DNA of 64,000 nucleotides from Skeletonema tropicum (lineage: Eukaryota; Bacillariophyta; Thalassiosirophyceae; Thalassiosirales; Thalassiosiraceae). The DNA is taken from positions 2,666,001-2,730,000 of the forward strand of contig CM074133.1 in assembly GCA_037178625.1 (NCBI GenBank), written 5' to 3'. Positions 56,000 to 64,000 of the stretch are shown here, piece by piece. The position numbers and the translations under genes were made by a program. Position 1 is the stretch's first letter; each line of letters begins with the position of its first letter. The notes under the pieces are model-generated. The model was given only the letters and a program-made list of their open reading frames with translations. It was not told where the DNA came from and searched no databases.

Positions 56000-58900
56000 C
56001 TACACATTTTCGTTGCTAATGGGTGCTTCAACTACAGAGCCATCGACGTCTTTAGCTACAGAGCTGCTCTTGGACTTATTGAAACGAAACAAGTTGGAGT
56101 TGACAACCCAATAATCCCAAGCACAGATGAGAAGCAGGTTCGCCACCATTAGCCCGAAAAGAGTCCAACGAAAGCTTACTGGCATGACTGTTGTGTTCCA
56201 ATTGTTGTTGATGGGATCCGGCTCTGAGTAAGTGACCGATCGAACAGCATGCTCGTTGTCGCAGTTCACGCGGAAGAAGCACTGACAAATTCGACACAGT
56301 TAGAGTACTAACAAAGTGGATTGCACTCCAACCAACAAAGAAGAAGACAAAGATGTAGTTTTTGAACCAATTTGCTCGAAATGTGTATCCAAAATTGAAC
56401 GCAGCAGCGCTTGCGATGTACTGATAGCCACTAATGATGAAAATGACAGACGTCTCATAATTGTCCCCAATGACAAGGATATTGCTCACGTCTGTAGAAT
56501 CCCACTTGCGGCATTGGAACCAATCTTGCGCAAAGAGGGCGACGAGACCAAACACGAGGAAAAGAAAGTTGATTCCAAGAACACCACAGGCAGACGACAT
56601 AGTGTGCGGGCCGAGAATTGAAGCTGTGGGACGTTTTGGAGACAGCTTCTTTGCAGCCTGAGCGAGTGGCAACGAAAATGCCATCGTTAGAGTCCAAATA
56701 CCATCCATAAAGACCCAGTTCCACTCCATGAACGTAATGACGAGATAAGCATTTGCGACTTGATTGATAGATTCAACTTGTCCGTACATGATCATATACT
56801 TGTACGGATGCCATGGCTGATGCCAAAGCACACCTTCCTTCCTTTACGACAGCAAGCACTGAAGAAATGGTCTTGTCAAGAGATGTAAAAGGAGCAACAA
56901 CACTAGCTTCTGCATCACTCAAAGCGATGCCTACATGAGCCGCCTTCAATGCACCACAATCATTGCCACCGTCTCCACAAAACAAGGTGGTTTCTCCCTG
57001 TTCGACAAAGCTCGTGACGATTGAGACCTTATCGTTAGGTGTGCATCGTCCAAACACCTTCGTGTGTGGAGCTAAGGTCTCTGCGGTAGTTGGATCAGAT
57101 AACAAAAGGTGTTGCCAAACCGCTCCTGTTAGCGCTAAGGAAGAAGATGACTCTAACTCTGTTACACTGGGCAGCTCAGCAGGGGTATCGTCCTTAGCAT
57201 TCACCCATTCAATGACTCCATTGCGGACACTATTGCCGATAACACAATTGCTATTTTCTCCGATCAAGCCAGCTTTCTTTGCAATGTAAATGCCTGTGAG
57301 AACATTGTCTCCCCTGAAAAGACAAGATAGAAGCACGCTGAGTTGAAACGAGGAATGAAATGTTGACATGATGGCGAAAAACAGATGAAAACTTACTGTG
57401 ATCATGGCGCTGACGATATCTCCTTCACGCAACTCTTCGATCACTTGAGGGGTGTCTTCCTTCATCATGTTTTGGAAATCGATTACGCCTGCAAAGTTCA
57501 AGTCCTTCTCAATATCCTCGCGCTTTATTTCGTTAGTCGGCTTTGCACACTTGAGAGGAGAAGTTGCCATTGCCAGCTGATACACTCCATTACGTGCAGA
57601 TTGGCGTGCTACCTCATGGAAGTTAGACGGAAGAGACTGATGGGACGCATAGCTTTGCGATAGCTTCTGGGCTGCCTTTCACATACACGATCGACTCCTC
57701 TCCATGACTAATGACTACACTTTGAGTCATGCTGTGATGATCAAATTCAAACCTCTTCAAATACGTCACAGATGCACCTTCAAAGCTGACAGTCTTTTCG
57801 TCCAACACTTGAGCCTCTACTGCAGAAAAGCCCATTCGATCGACAGCAGGGCCAATTAGCTCACCGCTTTTACTCGCGTGAAGTGTATGACAAGTAGCAA
57901 GTCCAAGTTTTAAGATAGGATCGCTGCTAACACCAACTCGTTCCAAATCTTGAAACTCAGTTCCATTCTTAGCAGATAAAAAGTCAAGGCCTTGGTTGGT
58001 CAATGTACCGGTCTTGTCAAAGAATGCTCTTTTTACCTTACCAGCAACCAGGACCCCGGTTGAATTAGTGCAAGTAATCCTCTTTCGTTGCAATCGCTTA
58101 CAGGAAATTCCTACACTAACAACAAACACAGAAGGCAGCAAGGGTGGAAATACCGTGCCAACTACGAACATTGCATAGAACCATCTGAAAAAGAGGATAA
58201 AAGTTGATGTGAGACATCGCAGTTTAGAGATGCAACGTTTACAATCATGAACACAACAAATCTTACCCATATTCCCAGTCATCTGGAGAAGAAGATAAAA
58301 GTTGGTATGAGATATCGCAGTTTAGAGATGCAACGGTATAATCATGAACACAACAAATCTTACCTTCAATCACATGGAACACTACAGCGAGCAATACAAC
58401 CGCCTCCACCGCGAGCAATAAAAGCACAAGTACGACTTCAGTGTCAAACTTGAATTTGTGCCTTTCATATGACATGACATCAGATAAAAGTTTTCCCTTC
58501 GCGGTGAATGAACCAGTTTGAGTGACGATGGCCAAATCACCCTTGGTTCCTTCTCCATCGCCGCATTCTAGAATCGTTGTTCCTGCAGATATAGTTGAGG
58601 ACTTGTTTGCCTTAATGTCATAGGTTGCATCACCGTTTGCTGGGTCGAGTGGTTTCTTGGCTACTGGATGCACCTCCCCTGTTAGGGCACTTTCGTCTAG
58701 AAGAGGACCGCTGCCTTGCAGAATCGCCATATCAAAGTATGCTAGACCTGGGGTCAAGCGCACAATATCACCTGGCACCACATTTGCATGGTCGACAGTA
58801 GACACCACGCCATCTCTAAGCACCTCCACAGTTCCCTCGCTTACCATAAGACGGTAGAGATCCATATCTGAAAAATATTGAAAAAAAACTCACGATAAGG

Positions 58901-60862
58901 CCTGCTGTGACACGAACAACCGTTTGCACAATAGCCATGTAATAGTACCTAAGGAGTGGGGAGGCAAAAAAAACATCAGAAGCTTCAGTTCTTGACTCTT
59001 TTCAGCAATAGCATGACATCCTCAGATCAACTTACCAATAGGGGAACCATGTCCAGACCATGAAGTTCTGGTAAAGATAAAACGGCTTCGAGAACTCATT
59101 CATGATTGATCTCAAGATGGATGGCTTCTTTAAGTCCAAAACATTTGGCCCTACAAAACCAAAACGTGTAGTTGCCTCGTTCTCTGAAATTCCTTTGTAC
59201 ATGAAATTTTCGTCCGTCCATTGACCGATCGTTGAGCCTTCGGTAACATCCCAACATCCGAGGACAAACATCTCACTCTTGCTGTCATAAGTATACCTCC
59301 TCATGCGGAAGTAGAAGTAACGTGAACCGGTGTTTTTATCCTCACGTACTGGGCAAAAGGTTACTTGGATAGAAGCAGAACCTTGAGGATGAAGAGACGC
59401 GTCACTGTACAAAAACGACATCACTGAGTGGAAACAAGAATTTACACTGGATAATACGCTTGTAATCCACTTGTTCGTCTTGTCGTCACTATCAACTCTG
59501 CAGACTGGAGCTCTCACTGCAACATATGATGCTTTGTCGAAGAGACAGCGGCGGAGGAAGAGCGAGTGAACACTTGTGGGGTACTTAATAAAGAAGCACC
59601 AAACAATACCAACCATCCACACAATCTCAAAAGCCCTCAATACTTCCACCTCGTCGAAAAACACTTGACTTCCAAATAGGGAAACGGTGAATGATTCCTG
59701 TTGTACGTCTGAAACAAAGAGGTTTGTTTTATGTCTTCGTTAGCTTGGAAGGCTCAAAGAGAATTCAGTGAATACATCAAACCAACGAATTGCAGACTTA
59801 CAGTACTCAACAGTCAACGCTAGGAGTAAATACTGAATGAGGATGGCCGTGAGGATGACAAGTGCGTAGATAGCCATGCCAACCGACGTTTCTCTTGTAT
59901 GCTGTCTGCGTCCAACCTTCGTTGTTAGCTAAGGCTTGTGCTCCCTTCGCACCATTCACCACACTATCGTTTAAGTTTCGCACTCAGCAAGGGCACTGTG
60001 CTTACCATTCACAGATGCCAATCTTTGATTCCACGCACACCAAACAAGCATAAGAACAGTCACTCCAGATATAATTGCATAGCAGGCAATGAACCAGGGT
60101 CCATTGAAGTCCACTGAAGGGATGCTCTCTTCTTGTGCCTCGACACATTCCGCAGTTTCGTCATAGAACTTCTGGAATCTGGTTGAACAATTTGGATACA
60201 AGTCAACCTGCCTTGCACACTCCTTGGGCAGAGTTTCACATTCGCATGCGGATTCTGCTTCATCGTCGCACCTGTTGGTAAAAGTAACAATCAATAGACA
60301 GGATGATGAGTTAATTAGTGCGAGACAAGTCGCAAAAGATAAAATCAACAAATCCAGTATATACTCACGCTTCGCCAGCAGCAGGATCGGCACACGTGCC
60401 ATCGGCACATAATGTAGAACCTGCAGCACACTGCGCATCTTCTGGACATTCCGCATCCTCGGCAACGCAGACGATAGGACAGGTGGTTGTGACAGGACAC
60501 TGGAAGGAGTGGTCGGCATAGTTTCCAAATGCTGGAGCTAGGATTCGGTGGAATTCATCCACAACATCTTCTTGGGCTTGAGGCGAGCTCTTGGACACCA
60601 TGATCTTGCTGAGCTTGCGGGTAGGCTTCCTATCGATGATGAAGGGAATTCCATCGAAGGCTCTCCACCAAGATGAATGGTTGGATCGGCGGCTATCATG
60701 AGGAGTTGTTGTTGATACGGAGAGTTCAGGTAGAAAGATAGAAGATCTTGATGAGGCGAAGACGGGTGCATCGTTAACACCAGCGCAATTGACAGCAGCA
60801 TTAGCCACGAGCAGTGCTGTCAGCACGGTGGAGGATCGAAGAAGCAGGAGGTGCTTCGTCAT
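56000..60862 (-). CDS. P5-type ATPase, P5B-like, with Cys-rich N-terminal extension
   Basis: Multi-exon minus-strand gene. Clear exons include 60862-60369, 60271-60006 and a 16-nt microexon 58282-58267; the other joins are approximate. It starts MTKHLLLLRSS with a signal-like helix, then a Cys-rich segment (CPVTTTCPIVCVAEDAECPED...CDDEAESACECETLPKEC) and a first membrane helix. ATPase hallmarks: SALTGE-type actuator loop DESALTGEVHPV, M4 motif PPLLPSV, phosphorylation site DKTGTLTNQGLDF, and the hinge CGDGGNDCGALKAAHVGIALSDAEAS, typical of P5 pumps. PPLLP is closer to the P5B PPALP than to the P5A PPELP form. P5B pumps such as ATP13A2 export polyamines from lysosome-like organelles; the substrate here is inferred only. 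One extra base near 56805 breaks the frame (restoring MASYKYMIMYGQ). Confidence 0.9.
58185..58363 (-). repeat. Duplicated intron pair around a 16-nt microexon
   Basis: Intron 58363-58283 (81 nt) and intron 58266-58185 (82 nt) of the P5 ATPase are near-identical, both starting GTAAGATTTGTTGTGTTCATG and sharing a TTGCATCTCTAAACTGCGAT block. They flank a 16-nt exon (58282-58267) encoding part of IEDDWEYGW. The upstream exon ends GAAG, the microexon starts ATGACTGG, and the downstream exon starts ATGGTTC. Confidence 0.88.
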
Positions 60863-61662
60863 CGTAGGTGAAAAATGAGCAAATGAGCAATGACAATCAG
60901 CCGGTGCAGGTATATCAAATGAATTCTGAATTCAAATTCCAACGTCAACGTCCACCCCAGATTCCAGGTGACGTCTTTGATTTGAATGACTTTTTATGGG
61001 GAGAGTTTGTCAAGTACAAAAGCTCTTCAAAGATCTCAAAACAGCACAGAGAAGATGGATCGGCCGGGAAGATCATCCGGGATGGAAATCAAAAGCAGAT
61101 GTTTTTCCGGAATCTGGAATTCAAAAGATACATTCAATACGTGATATTCATGCAAAAAGGCTTTACCATCTCGCGAGTAACTTCTCGTTTCTAGTACTAT
61201 TCCTTCGTTGAGAGCAGCTTCCTGGTACTATCTTTCTATAAATAAGGACTTCGGTATCTGAAGTGTCATTGAATGTCATCTTGCACATGACATTTCACGA
61301 TCAAACTCGGACTTAAACATCAAACCGGACTTGAATGACAGATGTATTGAATTCCTATGTACAATAGGCCTCAATGGATGGACGACTAATTGGTGTTCTC
61401 ATGTTCTCTTAAAAGAATGTGCATTCTTCATGTCACTTTTCAGTGATGCGTGTCCGACCCGACTCCAGATTCCAGATGATGTCTGATGTAAATATCTATG
61501 AGTGACTTTTCGTGACTGTCCGTATGTCCGTCACACGGAGATTTGGATCCAAAATTCAAAATAAATTTTGCACATTTCACGTGTCACGACGATGTGACGA
61601 GCTGCCGGCGGGGATGTATGTAGTAGCCGGCGCCGCCCCTACTATTAGTAGTCCAGAGCACG
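60863..61662. other. Divergent intergenic region
   Basis: 800 bp between the P5 ATPase start (minus) and the TPR membrane-protein start (plus). A GC-rich inverted repeat, GCCGGCG...GCCGGCG, lies near 61601-61634. The open frame at 60868-61194 matches nothing known and overlaps the likely 5' UTR. Confidence 0.45.
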
Positions 61663-64000
61663 ATGAATAGACAGAGCAGCGATACCACTCCGCATAGACG
61701 GCGGCGACCGTCGATAATAGCCTTACTTTCACTGCTATCGTTAGTTTCATCCGCGTCATGGGGTCAGAGAAGACAACGTGCACATCAGATGCATCTTTCC
61801 AGATCATCTAAAAGATATGAGACATCACACGAAATAATAAATAATACATTGACAAAAATTGATGCTGCGAGTGCAGTGACAGCGGTATTATTGAATCGTT
61901 TGAGAGGTGGTGATGAAACAAATGGCGAATCGTCAGTGGAGGGGGATATTCTTGATAGCGGTATTGATGATGTATCAGAGACCTCCTCAGAGCCTATTGC
62001 TGTTGCTGTCGATAGTAGTAACGTTGCAGAAACTAATAACGAGGACGCAGATGACGATGCTAATCCAGATATCGACGATGAAGTTACCAGTCATGCTATC
62101 GATAGCTTGGGAGAACAGTTAGAGGGAAATGTCACAGGTGATGACAGCAATTTTGATGAGAACGCCGATGAACCAGCACAGGAGCTGGAGGAAACCACTG
62201 CCACTAATGAGGCCATTACAGAAGACAAAGCTACAGATGGAAAAGTAGAGGGAGCAGCTGTTGAATTATTAGATGAAACATCTGATGAAGTTGACGATGA
62301 AACTGAAGGAAATGCACCGCAAGACATTCTTACCGACAATGTCAACTCACCCAGTGATGAAGAGTCTGAATCAAATGATGACAATGCGTACGATGACGAA
62401 ATCACTGACGAAGAAACAGCAACTGAATCATCACCAGACACTTACGAAGTTCAATCCAACGAACTACGCACCTCTGCATCCGACAAACGTGCCCTGGCCA
62501 AAACACATCATGACAATGGTAATCTCAAAGATGCTGCAGTTGCATTCCGCGAGGCTGCCATGTTATTAGATGAAGCCATAGAGGCACTATCGCAATCTTC
62601 TTCGATAAACGAGAGTAATACGAAAGAAGAAGAAGAAGAGGTGGGGAACATTGCTGTGGAACGTGCGACATGTCGTCTACATGAGGCTTTGTGTTTATTG
62701 AAGGATGGGAGACCGGGGGATTGTGTGGAGGCTTGTACGGATGTTTTGGATGATGGTGTGACTGTTGTGCCGTTGGACAATGAGAGTGAAAATAGTGGTG
62801 ATGATGACACTTCAGAGCAACCTACGAAGGCAGCTGTAGTCAAAATCATTCCAGCTACAACAACAACAGCAAGCAAAAGCAACGGGGGCAGCAAAGAAAC
62901 CGACAATTCCGGCACAAATTCGAGCACGTGCACATCATCGCCGTGCCAAAGCTAGATTAGCGCTAGGTGATTTAGATGGTGCATTAGAAGATGCGCGAAG
63001 TGCTGCTTTTATGGGGGATCGGAATGCAGTTCAATTTTATGGCAGGTTAATGAGAGAGGGAAGTGCTACTGGTGCTGAGCTGTCGTCGTCACCATCACCA
63101 CTGGGAATGGGAGCGGGGTCAAATCCATTTCTGGACGGAATGTTAGGTGGGTTGGGCGGGAATACCAACCCCTTCATGCCATCATCAGGTGCAGGATCAT
63201 CAAGTGACTTTTCGTCGTCTCTGTTGAGTTCTCTGCTAACTGGCAGCAGTGGTAATGGCAACGGTGGTGGCAGCCCTTTCGGACTCATGGGGGAGCTATT
63301 ATCACCGCCGGAAGAAAGCAGCGGGAGCTCCAAACGACGTCGTGGGAAAGCGAAGAAGGATAGCCTGGCTAAATCTGTCCTGAAGAATGTCATGAAGCGC
63401 ATCGAGGACGAAAAAACGCAAGAGACAATATGTGGATACCTCCAATCGACGAACAAACAACAAATCATGCAGTTTTCAACCATGGCTGGAGTGCCCATAA
63501 AAGAAGAAACTGCACAGAGATTATCTGGCCTTGCAAATGGGATAACACCCAAAGGTATTAGAAAAGGTTTACGCAGGCTTAAGCGGGGGCTCAAAGTAGT
63601 CAAGACAGGGAGAAAAATACTCAAAGTGATTGACAAATACAAGCCAATCATCATTGTGGCAGTATTACTATATTGGATTAGAAGTGCTATTTTGGAGCCT
63701 TACCCAGTGAGTAAGAAGAAAAAGCTAGCACAAAAAACTGCGTTTGGCTTACTCATTATGCCGACTCAGAAAAGTATGCTCGCCAATATTAGAGGTGCTT
63801 TGACTACAGTCCTTGATGAGTGCAAATGAAGCAAGTGCAGACAATGTAGAAGACGATTCATCTTCAACTGGAATCGAAGAAGAGCTAGAAAAGCTTCAAA
63901 ATCAACTTACTTTAATTGGGGCACTCGAGGAACGAAATGCAGCGCAAATATATAGTTTCATTGACGAGGAAGATCAGTGGAATGCAATGGAAGAATGGGA
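61663..64000 (+). CDS. TPR-containing, acidic membrane protein (3' end beyond window)
   Basis: Starts MNRQSSDTTPHRRRRPSIIALLSLLSLVSSASWG, a signal anchor or signal peptide. A long acidic low-complexity region (about 75-265) follows. TPR-like helices begin at DKRALAKTHHDNGNLKDAAVAFREAA and continue with AVERATCRLHEALCLLKDGRPGDCVEAC. One extra C near 62851 must be skipped, giving KPTIPAQIRARAHHRRAKARLALGDLDGALEDARSAAF, a classical TPR. Then come a Gly/Ser/Asn-rich stretch (NPF twice), a basic region and a hydrophobic helix PIIIVAVLLYWI. A GTGAGT at 63707 and CTACAG at 63809 define a 103-nt intron in phase. The next exon (SANEASADNVEDDSS...EELEKLQNQL) runs off the window. It may be a DnaJ/TPR-type ER protein, but no J domain is seen. 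Confidence 0.7.

Overview
The window reads as nuclear DNA of a diatom, probably centric. Spliceosomal introns are short (about 80-220 nt, GTAAGT/GTGAGT donors). Plastid-type presequences occur, with ASAFAP on a GUN4 protein and SGFSP on an ATP/ADP translocase. Several genes suit stramenopile biology: GH81 and GH16 beta-1,3-glucanases, an NTT translocase, a protein with two bZIP domains, and a GUN4 protein. Species was not determined.

Layout. 1-4744: two blocks of a mosaic ~187-bp satellite around 488 bp of unrelated DNA. 4745-6755: gene-poor. 6756-11526: a nearly intact Penelope-like retroelement (PLE) in a ~163-bp target duplication, with a 5'-truncated copy in front of a full copy, an 86-nt inverted terminal piece and two hammerhead-ribozyme-like motifs. 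11584-23315: TPR protein, GH81 glucanase, GUN4, plastid NTT translocase, TRM112, two-bZIP factor. 24007-32246: ArfGAP with Q-rich tail, a palindrome carrying an A-box-like motif, a helical-repeat protein, GDP-mannose 4,6-dehydratase, TFIIS. 31945-36952: a tandem duplication that made a chimeric mini-TFIIS gene, its second copy interrupted by two adjacent TIR elements with TTA target duplications. 36952-45688: thymidylate-synthase-like protein, a WG/WD-like coiled-coil protein, a histidine phosphatase, a degenerate multicopper oxidase fused to an ABC-2/ABCG-like membrane domain, a patatin-like lipase. 45986-47115: two MITE-like elements. 48034-64000: a 1,778-residue secreted G8/beta-helix/EGF/Cys-module/GH16 protein, TAF7, a P5 ATPase with duplicated introns around a 16-nt microexon, and a TPR membrane protein leaving the window.

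The two glucanases share a cysteine-rich module and plausibly act on beta-1,3-glucan such as chrysolaminarin or cell-wall callose. TFIIS, TAF7, TRM112 and the bZIP protein are gene-expression functions. GUN4 and NTT are plastid functions. No operon-like logic is expected.

Caveat on quality: at least a dozen conserved genes need a single-base shift to restore the family sequence, mostly +1. I treat these as probable consensus indels, not pseudogenes. Joined coordinates are given with the suspected position noted.
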